Positions 1 to 9,943 are shown, counted from the stretch's first letter. The stretch is DNA of 64,000 bases from Bdellovibrio sp047344985 (GCF_047344985.1 NZ_CP178861.1:3038001-3102000), one strand, 5' to 3'. Program-made: numbers and translations. Notes: generated by a model from the sequence alone, not told the origin.

Positions 1-617
1 TTCGCCGCTTGTTTTGCGCGATAGTCCATAGGCTCCTTTTGCACAGGCGCCTTGGCCTCAGTTCTTGGCGGAGGTTCGGAGACTTGAGGTTTCTGTGGCG
101 CAGGATCTACTTTGGGTTCCCTCGCAGCGCTGGTCGTTTCCCGAGGAGCTTCGCGAGGTTCTTTCGGTGCTTCCTTGGGCTTTTCAGCTGTTTTTGGCGG
201 TTCCTGCGTTGTTGGTTTTTCACTTGTTCCAAAATCCGGAGGTGACCACTTTTTAGCAGTGCTTGTCGTCGATGTGGTTGATGCTCTGGTTGACGTTGCT
301 TTTGGTGCGGTCTTTACGGTGGCATCATATCTTCGTCGTGCTATCGGGTCCATCAGCGTGTCACGAGTGATATTGATCTTCTTCATCACTTCAGTGGCCA
401 CTTTCAATTTCTGTGGTTCATTTAAGTAACGGTCCGGATGATAAGACTTCATCAGACGACGGTAAGCCGCGCGGATTTCATCATCGGTAGCATTCTGACT
501 TACATTCAAAACTTCGTACAAACTGCTTTGCGGATTCATAATACGACGAACTTCGTCTGCCGTTTGCGCAAAAGCTTTTAAACTTAGCAATGTGAGAAGA
601 AGAATCAACCACTTCAT
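1..617 (-). CDS. Exported J-domain (DnaJ-like) protein, 3' end outside window
   Basis: The N-terminus is a classic Sec signal peptide (MKWLILLLTLLSLKAFA, cleavage before Gln-Thr). A J-domain follows at about residues 33-95, with helix II 'DEIRAAYRRLMKSY', the diagnostic HPD tripeptide in 'YHPDRY' and a final 'RRRYDA' helix. The rest, to the window edge, is Pro/Lys/Thr/Glu-rich and looks disordered. J-domains stimulate the ATPase of DnaK/Hsp70, a cytosolic chaperone, so a J-domain behind a signal peptide is unusual. The start codon overlaps the stop of the upstream gene as ATGA, so the two are probably translationally coupled. The frame stays open through position 1, so the C-terminus is missing here. 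J-domain identity is firm; export and function are inferred. Confidence 0.85.
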   Translation of the reverse strand, partial: MKWLILLLTLLSLKAFAQTADEVRRIMNPQSSLYEVLNVSQNATDDEIRAAYRRLMKSYHPDRYLNEPQKLKVATEVMKKINITRDTLMDPIARRRYDATVKTAPKATSTRASTTSTTSTAKKWSPPDFGTSEKPTTQEPPKTAEKPKEAPKEPREAPRETTSAAREPKVDPAPQKPQVSEPPPRTEAKAPVQKEPMDYRAKQAA

Positions 618-2167
618 TTGCACACTCCTGATTTTGAAGATTCGCGAATGGCGTCAGGAACTTTTTCAGGTTTCTTTTTGATAAGTTCTAAAACTTCTTT
701 GCGCTCGTTTTGTGGAAGATGCGAAAGATATCCCAAGAACATTCCCATTTCTTCAGAGTCGACATTTTTTTGACTGTTCTCCAAAACTTTAAGAACACTC
801 TTGTCTGACGAAATTTCTTTTAAAGAAGTCGCCAAAGATCTGACACTTTCAGCTTCTACTTTCGCACCTTCTTTGGCGACCTTGGCGTAGGAGCCAAGAC
901 GTGATGCCTGCGCCGCATTTTTCATAACTTTAAGACCCGCACCAAAAGGAATGATGGAAGCGGCTGAAAAGCCTGCATCCGCAAGTTCCGAGTACGCCTG
1001 CTTCTTTGCTTCATCTGCTTTTAAGAAAGCTTCTTTTGAGGAACCCTCCGCAAAAGCGGACGCTCTTAAGTTTTGTGCCTCTATGAATGATTCATGAGCT
1101 TTCGTTGAAGAGTAAATAGCTTCTCCACCACCGGCAATGGTTCCTGCAAGAGCGGCGCCCGCTGCCACTGTCGTCAAAGTACCCGCGGCGGCGGTACCTG
1201 AAAGAACGGCGGCACCGACTCCGGCACCAATGCCCGTAGCAAGAAGAACTCCTCCGACGACAAGTCCTCCCCAGAAGATCGCCTTATCCAAGGTTTCTCT
1301 GTTCTGGGCTTTCTTGTCGTAATCTTGCAGGAGTTTGCAGACCATATCGAGCGCGCCCGGATTTTCCATCAGGAATTGTGCCGTTGCCGCGGGATTGGTG
1401 ACCAAAAGATTTTGCAAAGCTTCGTCGGCTTTCTTGCTTGAAACTTCCTGCAAATAAGTTTCGTGATTTTTAAGTTCTGTTTGCACTTCACCGAAAGCTT
1501 TTTTGACATCAGCCTGAACAATGACGTCTTTGTTTTTTCTGTCGCGAAGAGCTTTTGTATAAAGCAGGAGGTCCGCCCCCGATTGTGGAGGCTTTGTCGC
1601 AAGTTCACGTTCTCGATCTGTCAGCTCAACAGCAAGATCCAGAGAATCTTTTTTTGCGACTTCTTTCCAATAGTTTTGGGTTGAATTAAGCTGCTTAAAC
1701 GCATTAGCGAGAATTTTCTTTTTTGCTTCTTCCTGCATGGAGGTTTCAAGTTCTTTGTTAAAACTTTGCAGTTTCTTTTCCGCCTCCATGCCTTCCGCAC
1801 AGACACCCGTATTTAGAATCTGGGTATTAAGAGCTTTGGCCAAAGCCTCGGAAACTCCCTTGGCAGCGGCATGCGAAAGCAGGCACTTGTTAAGCCGTTC
1901 TTTCAGAGCCACGACACTTAATAGATTTCCTCCCTGCTGAAGAAGCTTTTTCCCTTCAGGAGTTTGCAACTGCTTGATTTTCTCTTTATCAGCAAGAAGA
2001 CCTTGAAAAGATTTTTGGAAGGAGCTCACCACCTTGGGATCTTCCAAATTCGCTGCGGTCCAGGCAATTTGTTTTGTGTATAAAAGTTCAAGATCCGCAG
2101 ACGCTGCCTGCAGAGGTAAAGAACAGAAAATTATAAATAAAATCATCAAAGACGAACGAACGGTCAT
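614..2167 (-). CDS. Exported helical protein with Gly/Ala-rich membrane hairpin, unknown function
   Basis: I do not recognise the family. A signal peptide (MTVRSSLMILFIIFCSLPLQAASA) precedes about 270 residues of charged, Lys/Glu-rich helix. A Gly/Ala-rich hydrophobic stretch at about residues 297-347 could form a two-helix membrane hairpin, and further amphipathic helix runs to the end at 517 residues. Its TGA overlaps the ATG of the J-domain gene, so the pair is an operon and the proteins may work together in the envelope. No Shine-Dalgarno sequence is visible before the ATG. A FliA-like -10 (GCCGATAA, minus strand, 2184-2177) lies only 9 bases upstream, which would give an almost leaderless message, but its -35 is poor. 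A later Met at 2146 is a possible alternative start. Confidence 0.75.
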   Translation of the reverse strand: MTVRSSLMILFIIFCSLPLQAASADLELLYTKQIAWTAANLEDPKVVSSFQKSFQGLLADKEKIKQLQTPEGKKLLQQGGNLLSVVALKERLNKCLLSHAAAKGVSEALAKALNTQILNTGVCAEGMEAEKKLQSFNKELETSMQEEAKKKILANAFKQLNSTQNYWKEVAKKDSLDLAVELTDRERELATKPPQSGADLLLYTKALRDRKNKDVIVQADVKKAFGEVQTELKNHETYLQEVSSKKADEALQNLLVTNPAATAQFLMENPGALDMVCKLLQDYDKKAQNRETLDKAIFWGGLVVGGVLLATGIGAGVGAAVLSGTAAAGTLTTVAAGAALAGTIAGGGEAIYSSTKAHESFIEAQNLRASAFAEGSSKEAFLKADEAKKQAYSELADAGFSAASIIPFGAGLKVMKNAAQASRLGSYAKVAKEGAKVEAESVRSLATSLKEISSDKSVLKVLENSQKNVDSEEMGMFLGYLSHLPQNERKEVLELIKKKPEKVPDAIRESSKSGVCK

Positions 2168-2336
2168 GCTTCGTTTTTATCGGCAGAACAGGCCCTTCAT
2201 CACACGCGACCTTCGTGAAGATTGGCGTCGATTGTCCTCTGACTAATCCTTTGACAGGCCCGAAGTCTCTGGATGCATTCTGGCCCTGCTTATCGTGGCA
2301 CCGTCCCTGCAATTTGAACCTCCTTGAGGAGATCCT

Positions 2337-3188
2337 ATGTCTTTTGCTATTCGTCCCCTTCTTGGAATTTTAGCTACCGTTTTATTGGCAGGCCCTGCTT
2401 TTGCGAATAATAACGCCTCTGTGACCTCCTCGCTCGTGGTTCAACAGCCTAAAAAAGAAGGCCGTTTGTGGAGTGGTTATATTAACGTCGGCCGCTCAGC
2501 AAGCCTTTATGATTTTAAAGATGGCAGCCGCAAAGACGGAATGGACTATGCGCTTCGTTTCAACTTAAAAGCCAGCGATAACTACACGGTTCGTATTCAA
2601 GGCGGCTATTCTCAAGATCTCAAATATCCAGAGAGCGATGACTTTTCTGATACTTCGGTCAGCGTTATCAGATCTCCATTTGAAATGGGTTCGACATTCT
2701 TGCTTGGTTACCGCATAGGTGCCGTTGTTCCGACTTCGAAAGACTCTCACGTTCGTCAAAACCTGACGACATCTGTTTCCACAGCTCTCAATGTGATCGT
2801 AAATCCTGACCGTCTCATTACGGGATTTGATGTTTCTGGTTCGATCAGTGCAGCTCGCAATATTCACCAATACGAAACGGCTCTTGATGGACGTGTGAAT
2901 ACACAATATTCCTCAAACCAATCTCTTTCTTTAAGTTATAGCTGGGAATCCGGAGTTTCTTTGTCGGCCGATTTCCTTCACAGAAACACATGGTCTTACC
3001 AGAATGTGATGAGAGATTCTTTCGAGATGTCTCAAGAATTGGGATACCAATTCAACCCGACATGGGCTTTTGCTGTCGGTCACACAAACAGCGGTTCAAC
3101 TCTCAAACCAAATGGTTCAGACTCTAACGTGCAATTCATCGACGAGAACAACTCTTTGGTTTACGCTTCAATGACAGTTATTTTCTAG
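2337..3188 (+). CDS. Outer-membrane beta-barrel protein
   Basis: A signal peptide (residues 1-23, ending AGPAFA) precedes a protein made almost entirely of alternating polar/aromatic beta-strand sequence. It ends in Val-Ile-Phe, the C-terminal aromatic signature read by the BAM machinery. At 283 residues it would suit a 10-12 strand barrel. A GAGGAG ribosome binding site at 2326-2331 fixes the start. No named porin family is recognisable. The HAD-fold gene follows after 8 bases, so the two are co-transcribed. The gene diverges from the 614-2167 gene across about 170 bases. Confidence 0.75.
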   Translation: MSFAIRPLLGILATVLLAGPAFANNNASVTSSLVVQQPKKEGRLWSGYINVGRSASLYDFKDGSRKDGMDYALRFNLKASDNYTVRIQGGYSQDLKYPESDDFSDTSVSVIRSPFEMGSTFLLGYRIGAVVPTSKDSHVRQNLTTSVSTALNVIVNPDRLITGFDVSGSISAARNIHQYETALDGRVNTQYSSNQSLSLSYSWESGVSLSADFLHRNTWSYQNVMRDSFEMSQELGYQFNPTWAFAVGHTNSGSTLKPNGSDSNVQFIDENNSLVYASMTVIF

Positions 3189-3196
3189 AGGAAAAT

Positions 3197-3994
3197 ATGC
3201 AAGCGTGGCTGGTGGCACTTTTAATCTTACTTTGCTTCCAGCCGGTAGCCCACGCCAGCTCCCCGGCCCCTATCGACATTGTCTTTGATATTGATTGGAC
3301 GACTTTTTATTCTGTCGAAGCCAACGACCCGAATCAAAAAAACAATCAAAATTTAACTGCGAATGGAAAACTCTATCGTCCGACAGATCACTTGGCCGAC
3401 GTGATTGAAACATTGTTGGTAAAACATCCCGAAGTGCGTATCAGTTTTTTTAGCGGTGGTGAAAGATCGCGCAACGAAGCCCTTCTAAAGAATGTTTTTC
3501 TTTCTGACGGCCGTTCTCTTTTAGAAATCTCACACCGCCTGCTTTCCAAGGAAAATCTCACTGTCGTTTCCCAAGATGAGACACTGCCATTTTCAACGCG
3601 CTATAAAAAAGTTCTCGACCAAGGCATTCCTGACTGGAGTCCACAACGGACGATTCTTATTGATGACCAGGTGGCGTTTGCAAAGCCCCCATTGATTGCG
3701 GTGAACTCGCTGGGCGTTTACAACTATCAGAATAGATTCGACGCTTCCCGCTCGCTGGAACTGCATTTCCCGGTGAGCGAAGCTCAATGGAAAATGGAGC
3801 GCAATAAAGCTCTTCTATGGTTGGCTATGATTGATTTAGCTTTTCAAAAATCTCAAAATGATTCTATGTCTTTTTCAGAAGCGGCTCGCTCAGTCTGGGA
3901 AAAGCAATCGACAAATTCTTTATTGATCGCGCGCGGGCAGCAACTCGTGCAACGAATCGCCGCCCCTTCTTGCGGAAAAGTTTTCGCTTTCTAA
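3197..3994 (+). CDS. Exported HAD-fold phosphatase-like protein
   Basis: The signal peptide ends near residue 20 (PVAHA). HAD motif I is FDIDWT, with the nucleophile Asp31 and the +2 acid Asp33. Motif II is the Ser of FFSGG, and motif IV is the pair Asp156-Asp157 in ILIDDQ. The 265-residue length suits a C0/C1-capped HAD hydrolase acting in the periplasm. Many exported HAD proteins are acid phosphatases or nucleotidases, but the substrate cannot be read from the sequence. It lies 8 bases behind the barrel gene and shares its last 4 bases with the convergent gene at 3991-4725, so there is no room for a terminator between them. Confidence 0.72.
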   Translation: MQAWLVALLILLCFQPVAHASSPAPIDIVFDIDWTTFYSVEANDPNQKNNQNLTANGKLYRPTDHLADVIETLLVKHPEVRISFFSGGERSRNEALLKNVFLSDGRSLLEISHRLLSKENLTVVSQDETLPFSTRYKKVLDQGIPDWSPQRTILIDDQVAFAKPPLIAVNSLGVYNYQNRFDASRSLELHFPVSEAQWKMERNKALLWLAMIDLAFQKSQNDSMSFSEAARSVWEKQSTNSLLIARGQQLVQRIAAPSCGKVFAF

Positions 3995-4725
3995 TTTTTT
4001 TTCACGAAATTTTTCAAAGTAATAAAGTAAGCTTTTTTGCTTGAGTCATGTTCAATGGAATATGTTTGAGGATAATATCCCTTGTTCGCAACGACTTCCG
4101 GCACTGGAACATTTTTCTGGAAGGGCTTTTTGCTTAACAAAAAGTCTCGTGTAACCATGGGCTCCAGAAAACTGATATTGCCATTATAAGCGCCATAGAT
4201 ATAGGTCGCCGTAAAAGTCTTTCCATGAAATTCAGGAGAACGAGGATCTATCCAGTGCCATCCCATCATTGGAACTCCATCTGGAGTGGGAGCGTAAAAA
4301 GGTGGAATTTCTTTTGGATCCAGAGCCGCCATACAAACCGCGTGATCCGCTCCGGCACATGTGATCGCCTCTTGAACCTCGCGAGAAATGAAATAGAAAT
4401 GCACATCAAAGTGTGGCAGCCCATAGATAGGATCAGGCTCGTGTCCATGCGGATTCCAGTTTATGACGATGTGATTATAAGGAGGAACATTTACAAGGGA
4501 TGGTAAACTCAAAGTAAAGTTCGACATCGGCATATGTGGCGGAAGCCCCTCAAGAGCTTTATTCGAGAGTGCTACCCCCAGTGAAATGAGTTTTCCATTC
4601 CCATCAATATCGACAAACGTTCTTCCGGCACCATTTCCGATTTGAACAGCATTTCCGTAGATTTTAAAAGCCTGGGCATTGAGACCGGCAAACAGAAGAC
4701 AACAAAATATAACGAACTCTTTCAT
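3991..4725 (-). CDS. Secreted TTHB210-like (DUF5602) protein
   Basis: A signal peptide (MKEFVIFCCLLFAGLNAQA) starts at 4725, directly behind a strong AGGAGGG ribosome binding site, so the longer open frame reaching 5004 is not the start. The mature protein carries the pattern I associate with the TTHB210-like/DUF5602 family: WNPHGHEP, then PHFDVHFY, then GWHWIDPRSPEF and FIYGAYNG-like text. The clustered His, Asp and Glu residues suggest a metal site. TTHB210 of Thermus is a secreted protein under extracytoplasmic sigma control, and its biochemical role is unsettled. Family assignment is from memory of the motif pattern. Confidence 0.6.
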   Translation of the reverse strand: MKEFVIFCCLLFAGLNAQAFKIYGNAVQIGNGAGRTFVDIDGNGKLISLGVALSNKALEGLPPHMPMSNFTLSLPSLVNVPPYNHIVINWNPHGHEPDPIYGLPHFDVHFYFISREVQEAITCAGADHAVCMAALDPKEIPPFYAPTPDGVPMMGWHWIDPRSPEFHGKTFTATYIYGAYNGNISFLEPMVTRDFLLSKKPFQKNVPVPEVVANKGYYPQTYSIEHDSSKKAYFITLKNFVKKN

Positions 4726-5023
4726 GATCCCTCCTTTTGGGTTCTCTAAGAATAGAACCAGGCCCCCCTGCTTCGCCAAATTCGGAAGTGGTCCCATGCA
4801 TGAAATCAGGGACGTGCGATGTCTCATTCTGAAACTTCCCCTAATTGTCCTCCGTTTAAACTTTTGACGGCTAGAAATCGTGTATTGCAATAAATTCATC
4901 GCAGGGACATTTTGCCGTGGCACTGTCAGTGCATTTGTATCTCCTAAGGAGAGAGTCTCTGCCCGTAAGCTCATATATTCGATGTGAGTTATGGGTAGTG
5001 ACAAATTAGGAATGGAGAGAACT

Positions 5024-8000
5024 ATGACTCACAAGTCGCAATTCGCAAAGGCTCTTACAGCGTTAGTTGCCTTAGCCCTCTTTGTTACGGGTTGTACAAA
5101 GACGCGAGATGCCTCACTGCCGGAAGATGCGCAAGAATCTAACTTTTCAATTTCGGAAGTAGATTCATTGCAAAAAGACAGTCAGATGAAAGTTTCAACT
5201 GACGAACGTCTTTCAAACTTAAGCTTAGGTGAGTCTTCAAAAGCCACAGCCGAAAAAGGTGTTGTCGCGGTGACGGACGTCGAAGTTCCAAACCGTTTGA
5301 AATACATGTTCAAAGGCTTAGAAATGACAGGACAAGCGGGTCACTCCTACCCGATTGCTCTCTCTGTTGATAAGCAATTCGTAACGGCATATAAAGTCGT
5401 CAGCGACGCTTCTGAATTGTCGATCCTTGAGAAACAACTCGCTCAAGTGAAAGATGAAGTTCTTTTGCAAAAACAACTTCAAAAAACAAAGAACAATGCT
5501 GAAGTTAAAACTTTGATGGCGAAGTTGAAAGAAACTCGCGCTCAAAAAGCGACGGCTTTAGCTAAAAAAGGTTCTAACATCCTTGTTCCTCTTTTCAAAT
5601 TCAAAGTCACTGGCTACGGTGTTTTGCAAAGAACGAAGAATGAACTTAAAGAAGAAACTTCCACATTGCGTTTGAAGACAACAGACTGGAGCGAGGCGAC
5701 TCACTTCACTATGTCGATCAATCCTTCAGACCGTATCCCTGTAGGTCTTGACCCTGCATCTCGTGGTGATATGGACCGCACTTTCGTTATGGATCGTATC
5801 AACAATAAGATCATGACGGCGGGCGTTCTTAAGAATGAATTCCAAATTCCTGTGAACACAAAAGATGATGCTCGCGTCTTGACTCTTCTTGATGTTGACG
5901 CTCTTCATGTGTTCGAAATCGGTCAATTGGGTAAAACTGAATTGACAGACTCTCAGGTTCAACAATTGAAATTGGGTTCTAATAAATCCAACGTTCGTCA
6001 ATGCTCTGATGAGATCAAAAAAGCTCTTCCAGAGACTGAACAGGCGAATTGCATCCTGATCCTTCGTTACGACGTACCTGTAAAATACGTTCGTCCTGAA
6101 TTGCCAGTTGTGGATTACGATGGCAACCAAGACGCGAAAATCTCTTTCAAAGAAGTTCGCGCTGGTGAAAACGTAGGTTTGGTACAAATCGAACAAAACG
6201 TTCAACCTAAGAAAGTTGAAAACAACAACGAAATGGACCCACGCACAACAATCCGCGTGGCTGATATTAAAGGTAAAGAGTTCTTCTTCAAACGTACTCT
6301 TGAAGATGCTCCTGTAACGACAATCTTCCCTCCAGGTATGGCGGGTAACTTGACGATCGTTAAGTTTGAGTTGGAAGAATCTCGCCTCGTAGTTCGTAAA
6401 GCTGACAAGCTTGTTAACTACAAATCAGGTTCTAACGATGCAGACGTTGAAGAGTTGATGTCTATCCCAGTGAAATACTTGAAGCACGATACAAAAGACG
6501 CTTCAGGTGCGGAATACTCTATGGCTCGTTTGGTTCCTGCTTCTCGCGTAGATGCTGAGTTCATCGAGCTTGACTGGACTAAAAACACTTTGACGACAGC
6601 TTACTCACCGTACGCTTCGATCAATGAGCCTTGCTTCGATTCTTTTGCTGACGTGAAAGTTTCTGATGTTGATATGCACCTTGATAAAGGTATCTTGAAC
6701 TTCAGCTTCGGATACTCTACTGGTCTTCGTTTGCACTGTGTTGCTGAGTACAATGTAACTAACGATTACAACGGAACTGCGAACTTCCAAGTAACAGCTC
6801 GCTTGAAAGAACGCGTTTCATTCAAATTGAATGACGGCACAACTGATAAGTCTTTCGTTGCGAAAATTCCATTCCGTGCTCAAAACGAATTGGGCTACGG
6901 TGTATGGACTATCGGTCAAATCAATCCAACTGAGACAGGCTTGATCGGTCGCGAAGGCCAAGAAATGAACTTCCCTGTTGTTCACGATTTCCGTAACGGT
7001 AAAACACTTGTTTATACTGTGACGGGTCTTGAACCTTCTGTAGACTTGCCAGCGGATATCCGTCAACTTTACAGAGACACGGCTACGGACGTTGTTAACG
7101 CATGGGATTTTGCTTACCACCAAGCTTTCAAGGGCACAGCTCTTGAGCGCAAAGGTCGTTACGTTGAAATCCAATTCTCTGGCGATGCTGGAGTAGAAGC
7201 TAAGGTCGGTGACCTTGATAAAAACATCGTTCACTTTGAAAACAAATTCAACGGCAACCACGGCGTTCTTGGGGTTTCTCAAGTTGGTTTCAATCCACGC
7301 TCTGGTATCGTTGTAGCGGATTCTTTGATCATCTACGCTGGTAACTTGCAACAGTACGTAGCGGGTTCTCAACGCAACCTTAAGATCAGCCAAAAATGGG
7401 CTGATATGAAAAAAGAATTTAAGAAACAAGCTTTGGAAGAGTTGTCTAAACAACAACAAGCTGAAGCGGATGCTCAAAAGAAAGCGGCGGAAGCTGCGAA
7501 ACCAGGTGCTTCTGCTGAACAAAAAGCTGAAGTGGCTGCTCAATTCACAAAACAACTTGTGAAAATGGCCCAAGGTAAAAAAGCGGATGCGAAAGTATTC
7601 GTCAACGCTAAAAACATGAGCCTGACTTCAGGTGATGTGAAGAAAGCTGTCGCACAAATGAAATCTTTGGGCGCTGGTAAATTCAACTACTCCGCTCCAC
7701 AAATGGAAAGTGCATGGATTGACCGTGTTCTTCGTAAATTTGCAGAAAACCGTCAAATGGATTCTGTTGAATTGGAAGGCCTTGTAGCAAAAGAAATGTT
7801 GGCATCAAGAGGAGCTAAACTTTCTCCTGCTCAAAAGGCAGAGCTTGAAGCCTCTGCTCGCAAAGGTGCAGTACGCACTCAATTGAATGCACACTTTAAA
7901 AATTCTCCGGGTTGTTTGTTGACTGAGCGTGATGGCTTGGCTCGTAACTTCACGGCGAGAACATTTAAAGAAGCTCTTCGTCAGACATTGTTCTTCGATA

Positions 8001-9928
8001 TGGGCCATGAAATGGGTCACTCTCAAGGGTTAACTCATAACTTCATCGGTTCATTCGATAAAGCAAACTTCTCTAACGAAGACGGTTCTGAAACAAAACG
8101 TAACTACTCTTCTATCATGGACTACTTTGAGCCAAGCCAATTCAACTGGGATGGTATCGGTACTTACGATATCCACGCATTGAGAGCTTCTCACTTGGGT
8201 CTTTTGGAAGTGACTCCAGAATTTAAGGCAAAACTTGAAAAACAAGGTGCTGCGAAAATCCTGGTTAACGATAAGTTCATTACGATCCAAGCTATCCAAG
8301 CAAACTTTGCGAAGAATGGTTGGAATAACTTTAACAAGTACCAAATCAATGGTCTTTTGAAGCCATACAAGTACTGCACGGACATCCATGTTGGTTACGA
8401 ACCTACGTGCCAACGCTTCGACTACGGTACTTCAGCTCAAGAAATCGTTGAGAACTTGGCTTTGGATTACGAAGAAAACTACGTGCAAAACTACCACAGC
8501 TGGGACCGCAACAACTTTGGCGTAGGCATGGCAGGTCGTGTGATCGGTGGCACAATCGGAACAATGTTCCAAATGCGCCAATACTTGGATGAATTGTTCT
8601 ACAAACTTGTTTTGAGAAACGGGACACAAGAAGAAATCGGCGACTACGTTCAAGCATCATTGAAAGCGTATATCTTCTACAACCAAGTTATCAAAACTCC
8701 GGATGCTCACTCTTTGTTTGAAAGTGCTGACCGTTTCGTAGCAGTACCTTACCAATACAAAGAAAGAAACGAGCAAGGTGAAGAGACTGGAAAAGTGATC
8801 ACAGACGTTGAAATCGTTGAAAAACGCGCGGTTCAAGATCTTGCGATCCGTGAAGACCGTATCGACACTGTGGGTGTAGAGTACGATAAAATCATGGCGA
8901 TGAACTTCTTAACTATGAAGGGCTACCCTGATTACAAATACTACTCTCAAAGCATCCAGTTCTCGTTCTTGGATTTCGAGAAGTACATCCTAGGCATGGG
9001 CGCAGAGGAAAGCTTCTTCGTGAATACTCTAACTGGAATGATGTTGGATCAATTGCAACCAACGTTTACGAATGAACATGCGACGTTGTCTCCAGTTCGC
9101 GGCGAAAAAGCGACTGTAACATCAGCGATGAGAGCTTACGCAGGCATCTATGGTATCTTGAATCTTGAAGCTTCAACTTTGAGAGACAAAGACAACTTCG
9201 CGAACTTCTTCAAAGTGGGAAGCAGCGTAGGTAAAGCTCCAAGTGACCGTGTTGTTCTTAGCCAGTTGGGTGTTTCTGACAAGTCTAAGACACGCTTAAG
9301 CTACTGGGCTTTGGATAATGCGATTGCTTCAAACTTGATCTTGCAAGTGGCTGCTGAGAAGAACTTCTTCATCCAAAAAGAAGGCGAAATCGCTCCTTTG
9401 ATGGAAAAAGTTGTGATCGCTCAGTTCCAGGATATGTTGAGCCAAGGTAAGAAAGCAGAAGACGTGGCAAAAGCAAAAGCTGATTTGATTGCGAAATTGA
9501 ATGAGCTTAACAAAAAAGGTGAAATCGTTTCTGAAGAAATGTTGAAAGCAAATCCACAAATGACTATCGAAGGACAAGTCGAAGGCATGGTTGGTTTCAA
9601 CAAACAAGTGATCGGTGTAGCAGTGGCGTTGTTGACTCAACAACAAGGTGCTGATCAGATCGCTCAACAAGTGGCTGAACAAGCAGGCCAATTGGCAGAA
9701 GCTCTTCCATTGTTTGCTCTTGACCAAAAAGCGATCAAGTCAGGTCTTGATAAGATCGGTAAAGCCATGAGCCAAACAAAAGGCATGGAAGGTCTTGCAC
9801 AACTTGGCGATGCTGCAGGTCAGTTGGTAGATGGAACTCAGATCGAGATCTCTTACGGTATCATCATGAAGAACGTTGAGTTCTTGAACATGCTCACTCT
9901 TATGACGAACCCAGAGTACAACAGATAA
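5024..9928 (+). CDS. Very large lipoprotein metzincin zinc metalloprotease
   Basis: A 1634-residue protein with a lipoprotein signal (lipobox FVTGC, about residue 24). The ATG at 5024 follows GGAGAG at the right distance and starts a typical signal peptide, unlike the upstream in-frame ATG at 4991. Zinc motif HEMGHSQGLTH spans residues 995-1005 (His995, Glu996, His999, His1005), giving the full HExxHxxGxxH of metzincins. A Met-turn candidate SIMDY lies about 35 residues later. The layout resembles the large DUF5117/DUF4953-type metalloproteases. An Ala/Lys/Gln coiled-coil segment lies near 800-850. Codon use is strongly biased to cgt, ggt, aac and caa, unlike its neighbours, suggesting high expression. 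It is probably tethered to the outer membrane, and a role in prey or envelope proteolysis is an inference. Confidence 0.85.
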   Translation: MTHKSQFAKALTALVALALFVTGCTKTRDASLPEDAQESNFSISEVDSLQKDSQMKVSTDERLSNLSLGESSKATAEKGVVAVTDVEVPNRLKYMFKGLEMTGQAGHSYPIALSVDKQFVTAYKVVSDASELSILEKQLAQVKDEVLLQKQLQKTKNNAEVKTLMAKLKETRAQKATALAKKGSNILVPLFKFKVTGYGVLQRTKNELKEETSTLRLKTTDWSEATHFTMSINPSDRIPVGLDPASRGDMDRTFVMDRINNKIMTAGVLKNEFQIPVNTKDDARVLTLLDVDALHVFEIGQLGKTELTDSQVQQLKLGSNKSNVRQCSDEIKKALPETEQANCILILRYDVPVKYVRPELPVVDYDGNQDAKISFKEVRAGENVGLVQIEQNVQPKKVENNNEMDPRTTIRVADIKGKEFFFKRTLEDAPVTTIFPPGMAGNLTIVKFELEESRLVVRKADKLVNYKSGSNDADVEELMSIPVKYLKHDTKDASGAEYSMARLVPASRVDAEFIELDWTKNTLTTAYSPYASINEPCFDSFADVKVSDVDMHLDKGILNFSFGYSTGLRLHCVAEYNVTNDYNGTANFQVTARLKERVSFKLNDGTTDKSFVAKIPFRAQNELGYGVWTIGQINPTETGLIGREGQEMNFPVVHDFRNGKTLVYTVTGLEPSVDLPADIRQLYRDTATDVVNAWDFAYHQAFKGTALERKGRYVEIQFSGDAGVEAKVGDLDKNIVHFENKFNGNHGVLGVSQVGFNPRSGIVVADSLIIYAGNLQQYVAGSQRNLKISQKWADMKKEFKKQALEELSKQQQAEADAQKKAAEAAKPGASAEQKAEVAAQFTKQLVKMAQGKKADAKVFVNAKNMSLTSGDVKKAVAQMKSLGAGKFNYSAPQMESAWIDRVLRKFAENRQMDSVELEGLVAKEMLASRGAKLSPAQKAELEASARKGAVRTQLNAHFKNSPGCLLTERDGLARNFTARTFKEALRQTLFFDMGHEMGHSQGLTHNFIGSFDKANFSNEDGSETKRNYSSIMDYFEPSQFNWDGIGTYDIHALRASHLGLLEVTPEFKAKLEKQGAAKILVNDKFITIQAIQANFAKNGWNNFNKYQINGLLKPYKYCTDIHVGYEPTCQRFDYGTSAQEIVENLALDYEENYVQNYHSWDRNNFGVGMAGRVIGGTIGTMFQMRQYLDELFYKLVLRNGTQEEIGDYVQASLKAYIFYNQVIKTPDAHSLFESADRFVAVPYQYKERNEQGEETGKVITDVEIVEKRAVQDLAIREDRIDTVGVEYDKIMAMNFLTMKGYPDYKYYSQSIQFSFLDFEKYILGMGAEESFFVNTLTGMMLDQLQPTFTNEHATLSPVRGEKATVTSAMRAYAGIYGILNLEASTLRDKDNFANFFKVGSSVGKAPSDRVVLSQLGVSDKSKTRLSYWALDNAIASNLILQVAAEKNFFIQKEGEIAPLMEKVVIAQFQDMLSQGKKAEDVAKAKADLIAKLNELNKKGEIVSEEMLKANPQMTIEGQVEGMVGFNKQVIGVAVALLTQQQGADQIAQQVAEQAGQLAEALPLFALDQKAIKSGLDKIGKAMSQTKGMEGLAQLGDAAGQLVDGTQIEISYGIIMKNVEFLNMLTLMTNPEYNR

Positions 9929-9943
9929 CCCTTAAGTTTCTCC

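Noticed and set aside
2177..2184. GCCGATAA as a promoter for the 614-2167 gene
   Set aside because: The -10 is perfect but no -35 is found at the right distance, and it would give a near-leaderless message; kept only as a note.
3991..5004. Long minus-strand frame of 337 codons as the full gene
   Set aside because: The first 93 codons have no coding character. The AGGAGGG site and signal peptide at 4725 define the real start.
6818..7573. 251-codon minus-strand frame as a separate Phe/Ser/Leu-rich gene
   Set aside because: It lies fully inside the metzincin gene, antisense to its coiled-coil and preceding region, and has no ribosome site.
5318..9727. Many minus-strand frames within the metzincin gene
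   Set aside because: They are shadows of strongly biased codons in the real gene; no ribosome sites or domains.
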